A stretch of DNA of 64,000 nucleotides from Nocardioides deserti. GTDB lineage: Bacteria > Actinomycetota > Actinomycetes > Propionibacteriales > Nocardioidaceae. The DNA lies in assembly GCF_014266025.1 (NCBI RefSeq), contig NZ_JACMYC010000007.1, forward strand, positions 154,994-218,993. The letters run 5' to 3'. A model generated the notes under the pieces. It searched no databases. It was not told where the DNA came from and was given only the letters and a program-made list of their open reading frames with translations. Both the position numbers and the translations under genes were made by a program. Position 1 is the stretch's first letter; the number at the start of each line of letters is the position of its first letter. This document shows positions 41,142 through 51,003 of the stretch, piece by piece.

Positions 41142-41225
41142 GATGGCAACCTTTCGGATCGGTTGGCCCGCCGCGTCGTGAGCGGCCGGGCCGGGTTTCA
41201 GGTGGTGGTGGTACTCAGCCCTGGA

Positions 41226-41867
41226 TCAGGCTTCGGTGGCTGAGTCGTCAGCCGGGGCAGCCTCGTCGGCGGCCGGAGCGGCCTCCGTCTCGGCAGCCGG
41301 GGCCTCCTCGGCGGCGGCCGGCGCGCCGGCACCACCTGCGAGGATCGAGGGGTCCTCCTCGGCCTTCGCCTGCAGCGCACCCGCGAGACGGGCGGCCTGG
41401 GCGAGCGGGGCGTTGAGGAGGTAGACGGCCTGGCTGAGCGACGCGAGCATCGCGCCGGCCAGCTTGCCCAGGAGCACCTCGCGGGACTCGAGGTCCGCCA
41501 GCTTGGCGATCTCCGAGGCGTCGAGGGGCTTGCCGTCCAGGACGCCACCCTTGATGACCAGGGTGGGGTTGGCCTTGGCAAAGTCACGCAGACCCTTGGC
41601 CGCCTCGACCACGTCGCCGTTGATGAAGGCGATGGCGGTCGGGCCGGTCAGCAGGTCGTCGAAGCCTTCGATGCCCACCTCGGTGGCGGCAATCTTGGCC
41701 AGCGTGTTCTTGACCACGGCGTAGTTGGCGTTCTCGCCGAGGGAGCGCCGCAGGTCCTGCAGCTGCTTCACGGTGAGACCGCGGTACTCGGTCAGCACAG
41801 CACCGGCGGAGTCGTTGAAGGACTCAACGATCTCCGCGACGGCTGCCTGCTTGTCTGCCCGCGCCAT
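41226..41867 (-). CDS. rplJ: 50S ribosomal protein L10
   Basis: 213 residues, longer than E. coli L10 (165) because of an acidic Ala/Glu C-terminal tail typical of actinobacteria. The core shows [20 protein letters not shown] and [13 protein letters not shown]10 anchors the L7/L12 stalk. Translation is expected to be regulated through the L10 leader upstream. The rplJ-rplL unit is autogenously controlled in most bacteria. Confidence 0.97.
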   Translation of the reverse strand: MARADKQAAVAEIVESFNDSAGAVLTEYRGLTVKQLQDLRRSLGENANYAVVKNTLAKIAATEVGIEGFDDLLTGPTAIAFINGDVVEAAKGLRDFAKANPTLVIKGGVLDGKPLDASEIAKLADLESREVLLGKLAGAMLASLSQAVYLLNAPLAQAARLAGALQAKAEEDPSILAGGAGAPAAAEEAPAAETEAAPAADEAAPADDSATEA

Positions 41868-41915
41868 GGGTCTCCTTCCGGGTGTCGACCACCGCGTCCG
41901 GCCCCGGAACGACGA

Positions 41916-42066
41916 ACGCCCTGAGCGCGGGCGCTCAGGGCGTGGTGTGATCCTCGGAGGATCTCGCTCTGCTCACCTGCGCTGGCCGTTCGCGTCCGCG
42001 AACCTTCGGTCGTGCTGCTGATGCACCACGGCAACCGGCGGTCTCTGGTTTCAGAACCGAACTCTA
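41916..42066 (-). ncRNA. L10 leader RNA (rplJL autoregulatory element)
   Basis: The stretch upstream of rplJ contains the conserved-looking blocks CAGAGACCGCCGGTTGC and GCAGGTGAGCAGAGCGAG, as in the L10 leader family, followed by a strong hairpin with ACGCCCTGAGCG and CGCTCAGGGCGT arms (41916-41943). L10-L12 complex binding to this RNA lowers rplJL expression. Boundaries are approximate. Confidence 0.75.
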
Positions 42067-42095
42067 CGGGCGGCCCGGGGTGCCACCAAATCGAC

Positions 42096-42129
42096 GCCGC
42101 CCCGGTCACCTGCTGGTGACCGGGGCGGC
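42096..42129. terminator. Terminator hairpin between rplA and the rplJ leader
   Basis: GCCGCCCCGGTCACC and GGTGACCGGGGCGGC form a perfect 15-bp stem with loop TGCT, 18 bases after the rplA stop. It separates the secE-nusG-rplK-rplA transcript from rplJL. Confidence 0.85.
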
Positions 42130-42147
42130 ATGCGGAGCGGGAGGGGC

Positions 42148-42870
42148 TCAGGCCGAGGCGCCCTCGTCCTCCTGCGCGACGTTCTTGGTGCGGTTCGGGT
42201 CCACCTGGATGCCCGGGCCCATCGTCGTGGAGACGGTGACCTTCTTGACGTACCGGCCCTTGGAGCTGGCCGGCTTGAGGCGGAGGACCTCCTCCAGCGC
42301 CGCGGCGTAGTTCTCCGCGAGCTGGACCTCGGAGAAGGAGGCCTTCCCGATGATGAAGTGCAGGTTGGCGTGGCGGTCGACGCGGAACTCGATCTTGCCG
42401 CCCTTGATGTCGGTCACGGCCTTGGCCACGTCCGGCGTCACGGTGCCGGTCTTCGGGTTCGGCATGAGGCCGCGGGGGCCGAGCACGCGGCCGAGGCGGC
42501 CGACCTTGCCCATCATGTCCGGGGTCGCGACCACGGCGTCGAAGTCGAGCCAGCCGCCGGCGACCTTCTCGATCAGCTCGTCGCCACCGACGACGTCGGC
42601 GCCGGCCTCACGGGCGGCCTCGGCCTTGTCGCCGTTCGCGAACACCAGGACCTTGGCGGTCTTGCCGGTGCCGTGCGGCAGGTTGACGGTGCCGCGGACC
42701 ATCTGGTCGGCCTTGCGCGGGTCGACGCCGAGGCGCATGACCACGTCGACGGTCTCGTCGAACTTCTTCTTCGAGGCGGACTTGGCGATCTTGATCGCGT
42801 TCAGCGGGGCGTAGAGCTCGTCCTTGTCGAACGACTCGGCCGCCGCGCGGTAGGTCTTGCTGCGCTGCAT
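42148..42870 (-). CDS. rplA: 50S ribosomal protein L1
   Basis: 240 residues. It begins [20 protein letters not shown] and carries the L1 signature region [20 protein letters not shown] with [10 protein letters not shown]1 forms the mobile stalk that handles E-site tRNA and acts as a translational repressor of its operon in many bacteria. It follows rplK after 116 bases. Confidence 0.98.
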   Translation of the reverse strand: MQRSKTYRAAAESFDKDELYAPLNAIKIAKSASKKKFDETVDVVMRLGVDPRKADQMVRGTVNLPHGTGKTAKVLVFANGDKAEAAREAGADVVGGDELIEKVAGGWLDFDAVVATPDMMGKVGRLGRVLGPRGLMPNPKTGTVTPDVAKAVTDIKGGKIEFRVDRHANLHFIIGKASFSEVQLAENYAAALEEVLRLKPASSKGRYVKKVTVSTTMGPGIQVDPNRTKNVAQEDEGASA

Positions 42871-42986
42871 GTCTGGGTCTCTTCTCTTCCAGTGTGGTCA
42901 GGTGGGCCAGCGCGGCCCTGCCACGGGATGTGTTCGGGTGCCTGCCGGGCAGGCGGGGTGCCGTCGAGGCGACGACGCCGAGGGGA

Positions 42987-43415
42987 TCAGTCGGTGGTGA
43001 CGCCCATGGAGCGGGCGGTGCCCTCGACGATCTTCATCGCGGCGTCGATGTCGTTGGCGTTGAGGTCCGGCAGCTTGGTCTGCGCGATCTCGCGGACCTG
43101 GTCCTTGGTCAGCTTGCCGACCTTCTCCTTGTGCGGGACGCCCGAGCCCTTCTGCAGGCCGGCGGCCTTCTTGATGAGCTCCGCGGCCGGCGGGGTCTTC
43201 GTGATGAAGGTGAAGCTGCGGTCCTCGTAGATCGTGATCTCGACCGGGATCACGTTGCCGCGCATGGACTCCGTCTGGGCGTTGTACGCCTTGCAGAACT
43301 CCATGATGTTGACGCCGTGCGGACCGAGGGCGGTACCCACCGGCGGGGCCGGCGTCGCGGCGCCGGCCTGGAGCTGCACCTTGACCAGCGCAGCGATCTT
43401 CTTCTTGGGAGGCAT
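42987..43415 (-). CDS. rplK: 50S ribosomal protein L11
   Basis: 142 residues, standard length. N-terminal thiostrepton-site half ([20 protein letters not shown]) and C-terminal rRNA-binding half with the signature near [12 protein letters not shown]. Part of the GTPase-associated centre. Downstream of nusG by 172 bases. Confidence 0.98.
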   Translation of the reverse strand: MPPKKKIAALVKVQLQAGAATPAPPVGTALGPHGVNIMEFCKAYNAQTESMRGNVIPVEITIYEDRSFTFITKTPPAAELIKKAAGLQKGSGVPHKEKVGKLTKDQVREIAQTKLPDLNANDIDAAMKIVEGTARSMGVTTD

Positions 43416-43587
43416 GCTCTGTCTCTTTCTCTTCCGTGGTCATGACGAGGACGTACGTCGTCCTCTGCCACCTGCTGTTGCGCGAGCAACCGCACCATTG
43501 TGCGGCGGACTGCTCGGTCTGTGGAAATCGTGGTGCTGGGCGCTGCTGCGGGTGTCCCGGCCTGGTCAGCCGCGGCGCTCGCTCGGC

Positions 43588-44493
43588 TCAGACGCGCTGG
43601 ATCTGCGAGAACGAGAGCTCGACCGGGGTCTCGCGGCCGAAGATCTCGACCAGCGCCTTGACGCGCTGGGACTCGGCGTTGATCTCGGTGATCGTGGCGT
43701 GCAGCGTGGCGAACGGGCCGTCGACGACCATGACCGAGTCGGAGACGTCGAAGTCGGCGACCTCGACGGGCTTCTTCGCGGTGGTCGCGCCGGCGGCGGC
43801 CGGGGCGGCGGTGCCGGCGGCAGCGGCCTCGGCCTCGGCGCGGGCGACGACGGCGGGGGCCAGCATGTTCTCGACCTCGGTCATGCTCAGCGGCACCGGC
43901 TGGTGGCTGTGGCCGACGAAGCCGGTGACCGAGGGGGTGTGCCGCACGGCGGCCCACGACTCGTCGGTCAGGTCCATGCGGACGAGCACGTAGCCGGGCA
44001 GGACGGTCCGCTTGACCATCTTGCGCTGGCCGTTCTTGATCTCCGCGACCTCCTCGGTGGGGACCACGATCTCGTGGATGTAGTCCTCCATGTTCAAGGA
44101 GATGATGCGGTTCTCGAGGTTCGACTTCACCCGGTTCTCCATGCCGGAGTAGGTGTGCACGACGAACCAGTCGCCCGGCTTGGCCCACAGCTCGCGGCGG
44201 AACGCCTCGAGCGGGTCGTCGTCAGCGGGCTCCTCGGGGGACTCGTCGGCCGGCTCCTCGCCGTCGGCGGCGTCGAGCGCCTGGTCCGCGTCGACCTCCT
44301 CGGCCGTGGGCAGGTCGGTCTCGACCCCCATGGCCTCGTCGGTGTCCTCGTCGGTGACCTCGGTGTCGAGCGCCGGGTCGAGCGCGACCTCCGAGCCCTC
44401 GTCGGGCTGGCCGAAGACGTCCTCCAGCGACGGCTCGTCCGCCGTCGGGGTCGCCTCGGTCTCGTCGTACTGCTCGGACACGTGCTGCTCCAT
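43588..44493 (-). CDS. nusG: Transcription termination/antitermination factor NusG
   Basis: 301 residues, longer than E. coli NusG (181) through an acidic N-terminal extension of about 110 residues (many DE pairs; [20 protein letters not shown]). The NGN domain reads [20 protein letters not shown] and the KOW domain [20 protein letters not shown]. The start may be ATG 44493 or GTG 44481. It binds RNA polymerase, couples it to the ribosome and aids Rho. It lies 46 bases after secE. Confidence 0.96.
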   Translation of the reverse strand: MEQHVSEQYDETEATPTADEPSLEDVFGQPDEGSEVALDPALDTEVTDEDTDEAMGVETDLPTAEEVDADQALDAADGEEPADESPEEPADDDPLEAFRRELWAKPGDWFVVHTYSGMENRVKSNLENRIISLNMEDYIHEIVVPTEEVAEIKNGQRKMVKRTVLPGYVLVRMDLTDESWAAVRHTPSVTGFVGHSHQPVPLSMTEVENMLAPAVVARAEAEAAAAGTAAPAAAGATTAKKPVEVADFDVSDSVMVVDGPFATLHATITEINAESQRVKALVEIFGRETPVELSFSQIQRV

Positions 44494-44539
44494 CAGTTGG
44501 TCGTCAGGTTGGTCTGGGCCCGGCGTGAGCCGGACCGGG

Positions 44540-44791
44540 TCACTGGTCGCCGCCGCCGGCGAAGACCTCGAAGGCCAGCTGGCCGAAACCGAGGTCGAGC
44601 AGCGAGACGAGCGCCATCATGAAGAGGACGAAGACCAGGACCACCAGGAAGTAGGTGACCAGCTGCTCCTGGGTCGGGTAGACGACCTTGCGCAGCTCGG
44701 CGACGACCTGGCGGTAGAACGTCGCCGGGCCGGTGCGCGGCTTGTCGGCCTTGTCGTCGCGGGTCCCGCGGACGGCGTTGCTGTCCGACAC
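44540..44791 (-). CDS. secE: Preprotein translocase subunit SecE
   Basis: 83 residues from GTG 44791. A polar N-terminus, the SecE amphipathic stretch [20 protein letters not shown] and one membrane helix (about 47-70). It clamps SecY in the SecYEG channel. It heads the secE-nusG unit, and the tRNA-Trp gene lies just upstream on the same strand. The long frame to 45922 is only antisense to aspC. Confidence 0.95.
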   Translation of the reverse strand: MSDSNAVRGTRDDKADKPRTGPATFYRQVVAELRKVVYPTQEQLVTYFLVVLVFVLFMMALVSLLDLGFGQLAFEVFAGGGDQ

Positions 44792-44853
44792 GCCGGTCAC
44801 CTCTTCTCGATCATGTGCGGTGCTGTCGATCTCTGGGATCTGCAGTCGATCTG

Positions 44854-44926
44854 CAGGGCACGAGGGACTTGAACCCCCAACCTTCGGTTTTGGAGACCGA
44901 TGCTCTGCCAGTTGAGCTAGTGCCCT
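44854..44926 (-). tRNA. tRNA-Trp (anticodon CCA)
   Basis: 73 nt. The acceptor arm AGGGCAC pairs with GTGCCCT, the D arm holds TAGCTCAACTGGCAGAGCA, the anticodon loop CTCCAAA gives CCA, and the T arm contains GGGTTCAAGTCCC. No CCA end is encoded. It sits immediately upstream of secE, as in mycobacteria. Confidence 0.97.
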
Positions 44927-45061
44927 CCGGTGATCTCCGGGCATGCCGAGGCATGGGGCGAGAACACCAGGGATGGAGTCTACGGGGTCCACCGAGGCGG
45001 AGTCCAAACTGTCGCGGAAACCCCGACGAGACGGCCTCCCGCCCGCCCCTACGATGGGCGC

Positions 45062-46308
<1,247 letters not shown>

Positions 46309-46312
<4 letters not shown>

Positions 46313-47379
46313 CCGCTCCCGCCGAGCGGCCCGCCGGCCGCTCGGCCGCCCCGCGCGACCTCCGCACGCTGCCCAAGGCGCACCTGCACCTGCACTTCAC
46401 CGGCTCGATGCGGCACGCGACGCTGCTCGAGCTGGCCGAGCGGGACGGGATCCGGCTGCCCGACCAGCTGGTCTCGGAGTGGCCGCCGCAGCTGAGCGCG
46501 GCCGACGAGAAGGGCTGGTTCCGCTTCCAGCGGCTCTACGACGTGGCCCGGTCGGTGCTGCGCACCGAGGGCGACGTACGCCGGCTGGTGCGGGAGGCGG
46601 CCGAGGACGACGTGGCCGACGGCGGCCGATGGCTGGAGATCCAGGTCGACCCGAGCGGGTACGCCGCACGGTTCGGCGGCGTCACGGCCTTCACCGACCT
46701 GGTGCTCGACGCCGTCGCCGAGGCCGCGCGCGCGACGGGCCTGGGCATCGCGCTGGTCGTCGCCGCCAACCGCACCCGCCACCCGCTCGACGCGCGGACG
46801 CTGGCCCGCCTCGCCGCGCAGTACGCCGGCCGCGGCGTCGTCGGCTTCGGGCTCTCCAACGACGAGCGGCGCGGCCGCACCGAGGACTTCGCCCGGGCGT
46901 TCTCCATCGCCGAGCGGGCCGGCCTCGCCCTGGTGCCGCACGGCGGCGAGCTGCGCGGACCCGACCACGTCCGGGTCTGCCTGGACGAGCTCCACGCCGA
47001 CCGGCTCGGCCACGGCGTGCGCTCCGCGGAGGACCCCGCCGTGCTCGAGCGGGTCGTGGCCGCCGGGGTCGCCCTGGAGGTGTGCCCGGTCTCCAACGTC
47101 GCGCTCGGCGTCTACTCCGACCTCACGTCCGTCCCCCTGCCCGCGCTCCTCGACGCAGGCGCGACCGTCGCCCTCGGCGCGGACGATCCGCTGCTGTTCG
47201 GCTCCCGGCTCGCGGGTCAGTACGCCACGATGCGCGCCGCCCACGACCTGCCCGACGAGACGCTCGCCGAGCTCGCGCGGATGTCGTTCCGGGCCTCGCG
47301 TGCGCCCTCGGACGTGGTCGCGGCCGGCCTGGCCGGGATCGACGCTTGGCTGGACGGGCAGACCGGGCTGGCCCGGTAG
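46309..47379 (+). CDS. Adenosine deaminase family amidohydrolase
   Basis: 356 residues from TTG 46309, which overlaps the aspartate aminotransferase stop (TTGA). Zinc ligands appear in [13 protein letters not shown] and in the C-terminal [11 protein letters not shown] region; the catalytic glutamate motif is PHGGEL. Members hydrolyse adenosine to inosine or adenine to hypoxanthine; the HFTGS variant (usual HLDGS) makes exact specificity uncertain. It is translationally coupled to the upstream gene and converges with murB, with only 10 bp between stops. Confidence 0.85.
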
Positions 47380-47389
47380 CACCGACCGG

Positions 47390-48427
47390 CTAGAGCTCGC
47401 AGCCGACGAGGACCGGCTCGTTCACCAGCCGGATGCCGTACGCCGCCTGGACACCGTCGCGCACCTCGCGGGCCAGCGCCAGCAGCTCCTCGGTGGTGGC
47501 GCCGCCGCGGTTGGTGAGCGCGAGCGCGTGCTTGGTCGAGAGCGACACCCGCCCGGCGGCGTACCCCTTGCCGAAGCCGGCGTGGTCGATCAGCCAGGCG
47601 GCCGAGGTCTTGACCAGCCCGTCGCCGGCCGGCCAGACGGGCGCGCCCTCGGGGACCTTCTCGGCCGGGACGATCGGGTTGGTGAAGAACGAGCCGGCGC
47701 TCCACGTGTCGGGGTCGGCGTCGTCGAGGACCATCCCCTTGCCCCGGCGCAGCGCCAGCACGGCGTCGCGGACCTCGCGCAGCGGCGCACGCTGCCCGAG
47801 GTCGACGCCGAGCGCGCGGGCCAGCTCGGCGTACTGCACCGGCGCGCCGAGGGTTCCCTGGCGCAGCTGGAAGGTGACCGACAGGACGACGTGGCGGCCG
47901 GGGTCGGCCTTGAACCGGGAGTGCCGGTAGGAGAAGTGGCAGTCGGCGTTGGCGAAGGTCCGCACGCCCTGCAGCACGCGGTCCCAGACGCGGACCGACG
48001 CGATGGTCTGGGAGACCTCCTGGCCGTAGGCGCCGACGTTCTGCACCGGGGTGGCGCCCACCGAGCCGGGGATGCCGGAGAGTGCCTCGACGCCGACCCA
48101 GCCGCGCTCGACGGCGACCTCGACGAGGTGGTCCCACGACTCCCCCGCCGCGACCGTGACGAGCACGCCGCCGCAGGACGGGTCGTCGTCCTCGGTGTCG
48201 GCGGTGATGCCGGTGGTCGCGATCTTCACGACGCGGCCGGCGAAGCCGTCGTCGGCGACGACGAGGTTGCTGCCGCCGCCCAGGACGAGCACCGGACCGT
48301 CGGCGTCGAGCGCGGCGACCAGCTCCTCCTCGGTCGTCGCGACGACGAGCTCGCCGGCCGGTCCGCCCAGGCGGAGCGTGGTGTGGTCGCGCAGCAGGGC
48401 GGAGGCCCCGGGAGCAGCCTCAGGCAC
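47390..48427 (-). CDS. murB: UDP-N-acetylmuramate dehydrogenase
   Basis: 345 residues, FAD enzyme that reduces UDP-GlcNAc-enolpyruvate to UDP-MurNAc in peptidoglycan synthesis. FAD-binding LVLGGGSNLVVADDGFAGRV, LSGIPGSVGATPVQNVGAYG, and the catalytic serine in WSAGSFFTNPIV. It is a type I MurB (tyrosine loop SYRHSRFK present). Its start overlaps the hadB end by eight bases, so it is the last gene of hadA-hadB-murB. Confidence 0.97.
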   Translation of the reverse strand: MPEAAPGASALLRDHTTLRLGGPAGELVVATTEEELVAALDADGPVLVLGGGSNLVVADDGFAGRVVKIATTGITADTEDDDPSCGGVLVTVAAGESWDHLVEVAVERGWVGVEALSGIPGSVGATPVQNVGAYGQEVSQTIASVRVWDRVLQGVRTFANADCHFSYRHSRFKADPGRHVVLSVTFQLRQGTLGAPVQYAELARALGVDLGQRAPLREVRDAVLALRRGKGMVLDDADPDTWSAGSFFTNPIVPAEKVPEGAPVWPAGDGLVKTSAAWLIDHAGFGKGYAAGRVSLSTKHALALTNRGGATTEELLALAREVRDGVQAAYGIRLVNEPVLVGCEL

Positions 48428-48830
48428 GGACGACGGCCTTCGGCATCCCGAGCACCTTCTGCCCGCCGGAGGTCACGGTCAGCTTGAGCGTGGCCAGGCC
48501 GTCCTCCACCGAGGCGACGGTGCCGGCGACCTCGACCTCGACACCGGTGTCGTCGTCGGGGACGACGACCGGGGCGGTGAACTTAGCGCCGAGCTCGACC
48601 ACCTCGGCGTCGCCGGTCCAGGTGGCGACGGCGCGGGCGGCCAGCGCCAGGGTGTACATCCCGTGGGCGATGACGCCGGGCAGGCCGACCTCGGTGGCGA
48701 CCCGGTCGGACCAGTGGATCGGGTTGAGGTCGCCGGACGCACCGGCGTACCGCACCAGGTCCGAGCGGCGCACGACGTACCGCTGGGTGACGAGCTCGGC
48801 GCCGACCTCGAGGTCCGGCACGGGGCTCAT
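48420..48830 (-). CDS. hadB: MaoC-like dehydratase, HadB-type catalytic subunit
   Basis: 136 residues from ATG 48830. The hydratase-2 motif YAGASGDLNPIHWSDRVATE and GVIAHGMYTL provide the catalytic Asp/His pair. With HadA it forms the (3R)-hydroxyacyl-ACP dehydratase; in mycobacteria this serves FAS-II mycolate elongation, whereas in a non-mycolate organism its substrate is less certain. It overlaps hadA by four bases and murB by eight. Confidence 0.9.
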   Translation of the reverse strand: MSPVPDLEVGAELVTQRYVVRRSDLVRYAGASGDLNPIHWSDRVATEVGLPGVIAHGMYTLALAARAVATWTGDAEVVELGAKFTAPVVVPDDDTGVEVEVAGTVASVEDGLATLKLTVTSGGQKVLGMPKAVVRA

Positions 48831-49225
48831 GCCGCGCCCCGGTGGACGAGGGTCGCGCTGGTGGCGCACACCAGCGCGCCGTCCGCGTCGCGGACCTCGC
48901 TGGTCGTGCCGATGACGTCGTTGCCGCCGATCGAGCGGACGCTCGCGACGGTCAGCGCCGCGGTCAGCACGTCGCCGACGCGCAACGGCCGCTCGTAGCG
49001 GAACTTCTGGTCGCCGTGGACGATCCGCGCGAGCTCCACGCCCTCGGCCTCGAGGAACGCGTTCATCGCCTCGAAGGCCAGCACGATGGGGAACGTCGGC
49101 GGGACCGGCCCGCCGTCCCAGTCGGCGCCGGTCGTGGCGGCGAGCTCGCGGACCTTGGCCTCGGAGACCGTGTAGGGCCGCGTGGGCGGGTACGTCCTGC
49201 CCACCAGCGAGGCGTCGACCGGCAT
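48827..49225 (-). CDS. hadA: MaoC-like dehydratase, HadA-type subunit
   Basis: 132 residues. Hotdog fold with FERYERPLRVGDVL-like core (KFRYERPLRVGDVLTAALTV) and TFPIVLAFEAMNAFLEAEGV, lacking the Asp/His catalytic pair seen in HadB, as expected for the non-catalytic HadA partner. TAGGGT ends seven bases before ATG 49225, and no ribosome site is seen, suggesting a leaderless start. It opens the hadA-hadB-murB unit. Confidence 0.9.
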   Translation of the reverse strand: MPVDASLVGRTYPPTRPYTVSEAKVRELAATTGADWDGGPVPPTFPIVLAFEAMNAFLEAEGVELARIVHGDQKFRYERPLRVGDVLTAALTVASVRSIGGNDVIGTTSEVRDADGALVCATSATLVHRGAA

Positions 49226-49255
49226 GCCGCCGACCCTAACCGGTCGCGGGAGCGC

Positions 49256-50401
49256 CTACCCGAGCGGGACGAGCGAGACCGCGACCAGCGGCCGGTCCCC
49301 CGGCCCGATCTCGCCGACCGGGGCGAGGGCGGGCCCGAGCGTGGTGACCAGGCCGCCCTGGACGCCCGCCTGCGGGGCCGGCAGGACGCGCAGCTCGCAG
49401 ACCCGCTGCAGCACGGCGGTCGGCCGACCGCGGTCCACGCAGCGCCCCTCCGTCTCGAGCTCGACCCGCTCGCCGGTCGGTCCGACGACGCGCAGGAAGG
49501 CCGTCAGCATCCCGTTCACCTCGAAGCTCGCCACACAGCTGACCAGCAGCCCGACCCGTCGACCGCTCCCCGACGGCACGACGCCGGTGCGCCCGCGCGT
49601 CGTCACCCGGTGCAGCGCGGTCTCGTGGGGGGAGCCGAAGCAGCGCGACGACGGCGGGTCGGCGATCCGGCGCCCGCGGGCGAGGACGTACGCCGCCCGG
49701 GCGCCCAGCGCGTCGCCGGCGACCGTCCCGGAGACCGGCGCGGACGCCGGGGCCGGGCGCGGCTCGACGTCGGCCCGCGTCTCGACGTACGCCGTCCACA
49801 GCGAGCCGGCGGGCTGCAGCGGCGTGCCGACCGGGTTGAGGATCGTGTTGGTCGCGAGCGCGCCGCGGACGACGCCGGTGCGGCGGTCGCGCAGCACGCT
49901 CAGCCGGCAGGCGAGGTGGGCGTTGCCCGGCTGGGCCAGCGCCGGCGCGACGGCGCACCAGCCCTTGGCCTCCACCCGCCCGGCGGTGGGCAGGCGCAGC
50001 CGTGCGTACGCCGAGCCGCCGGCGCTCTGCTCGGCTGGCACCGACATCGGGTCGGGCAGCTGCACGCACAGGTAGCCGGTGCCGACCCGTCGGCGGGTCT
50101 CGTCGACGACGCGGCCGTCCTGCTCGCTCGTGGCGACGCTGAACAGGCGGGCGTCGAGCTCCATGGGGACGAACCCGCCGCGGGTGCCGGCGTGCTCCCG
50201 GCAGGCCGCGCTGTCCGCCGGTCGGGGCGTGCGGTCGACCTCGAGGGTGCGGAACGCGAACGAGCGGCCGACGACGTCACCGGACCCCACCGACTGCGGG
50301 TCCGCCGAGACCGGAGGGGCGAGCGCGCTCGTGGGCAGCAGGGCGAGGAGCAGGGACAGCAGGGCCGGAACGACGAGGCGTCGACGTGTGACCATGGCCA
50401 C
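49256..50401 (-). CDS. Secreted hypothetical protein, 381 residues
   Basis: Start GTG 50401 (or ATG 50395). The signal peptide runs to about 33 (LLALLPTSALAPPVSA). The mature part is beta-rich with several cysteines likely forming disulfides (AACREHAGTRGG, KGWCAVAPAL, HLACRLSVLRD, SSRCFGSPHE, SCVASFEVN, GRCVDRGRP, QRVCELRVLP). Two halves share a similar VEAKGWC/VELETEGRC ... LxVLR pattern, hinting at a repeated domain. No family recognised. It lies between rpmG and hadA. Confidence 0.75.
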   Translation of the reverse strand: MAMVTRRRLVVPALLSLLLALLPTSALAPPVSADPQSVGSGDVVGRSFAFRTLEVDRTPRPADSAACREHAGTRGGFVPMELDARLFSVATSEQDGRVVDETRRRVGTGYLCVQLPDPMSVPAEQSAGGSAYARLRLPTAGRVEAKGWCAVAPALAQPGNAHLACRLSVLRDRRTGVVRGALATNTILNPVGTPLQPAGSLWTAYVETRADVEPRPAPASAPVSGTVAGDALGARAAYVLARGRRIADPPSSRCFGSPHETALHRVTTRGRTGVVPSGSGRRVGLLVSCVASFEVNGMLTAFLRVVGPTGERVELETEGRCVDRGRPTAVLQRVCELRVLPAPQAGVQGGLVTTLGPALAPVGEIGPGDRPLVAVSLVPLG

Positions 50402-50453
50402 ACAACGAGCGGGACCCGCCCTCGGTTACCGCCGGCCGGCCCGCAAACGACGA

Positions 50454-50483
50454 ACGACCCGCCCGGAGGTCCGGACGGGTCGT
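50454..50483. terminator. Hairpin downstream of rpmG
   Basis: ACGACCCGCCCGGA and TCCGGACGGGTCGT form a 14-bp stem with one mismatch. It lies 27 bases after the rpmG stop and probably ends the tRNA-rpmG transcript. Confidence 0.75.
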
Positions 50484-50510
50484 GCGTGGAGTGCTGGGTG
50501 CTGCGTGCCC

Positions 50511-50681
50511 TCAGCGGGTCTCGCGGTGCGCCTGGTGGGTGCGGCAGCGGGGGCAGAACTTCGCCAGCTCGAGCCGGTCGGGGTCGTTGCGGCGGTTCTT
50601 CTTCGTGATGTAGTTGCGCTCCTTGCACTCGACACAGGCGAGCGTGATCTTGGGGCGAACGTCGGAGCTCTTGGAGGCCAC
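50511..50681 (-). CDS. rpmG: 50S ribosomal protein L33, zinc-binding form
   Basis: 56 residues from GTG 50681: it reads [20 protein letters not shown], then [18 protein letters not shown] and [17 protein letters not shown]. The two CxxC pairs (CVEC, CPRC) mark the zinc-containing C+ form; bacteria often hold a zinc-free copy elsewhere that is induced by zinc lack. AGAAGGAC is the ribosome site. It is too short for most gene tracks. Position after tRNA-Thr and tRNA-Met is conserved in actinobacteria. Confidence 0.95.
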   Translation of the reverse strand: MASKSSDVRPKITLACVECKERNYITKKNRRNDPDRLELAKFCPRCRTHQAHRETR

Positions 50682-50752
50682 GGGAAGTCCTTCTGGGTCG
50701 GGGTGCTGCAGTGCTGCGCGGTGCTGAACTGCGGATCAGCGGTGGTTCTGAG

Positions 50753-50826
50753 TAGCGGGGGCGGGACTCGAACCCGCGACACCACGATTATGAGCCGTGT
50801 GCTCTAACCACCTGAGCTACCCCGCC
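50753..50826 (-). tRNA. tRNA-Met (elongator, anticodon CAT)
   Basis: 74 nt. GGCGGGG pairs with CCCCGCT (one G-T pair at the end), the D arm holds TAGCTCAGGTGGTTAGAGCA, the anticodon loop CTCATAA gives CAT, and the T arm is GCGGGTTCGAGTCCCGC. The perfect acceptor end and D-loop fit an elongator rather than an initiator tRNA. Confidence 0.96.
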
Positions 50827-50882
50827 ACCGGGACAGGGCTGCGTCGACCAGATTACCCGGCCGACGCAATCCCGCTTCCCAG

Positions 50883-50955
50883 AGCCCCTTTACGGAATCG
50901 AACCGTAGACCTTCTCCTTACCATGGAGACGCTCTGCCGACTGAGCTAAAGGGGC
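50883..50955 (-). tRNA. tRNA-Thr (anticodon GGT)
   Basis: 73 nt. GCCCCTT pairs with AAGGGGC, the D arm holds TAGCTCAGTCGGCAGAGCG, the anticodon loop ATGGTAA gives GGT, and the T arm contains ACGGTTCGATTCCGT. It lies 56 bases upstream of tRNA-Met on the same strand. Confidence 0.97.
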
Positions 50956-51003
50956 AACGACGGAGAACCATACAGACGACGTCGGGCACCACAAAATCGG
51001 GCG

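Noticed and set aside
43447..43465. GAGGACG/CGTCCTC hairpin upstream of rplK
   Set aside because: The stem is only seven pairs, and the position does not match a known leader family. Too weak to list as a feature.
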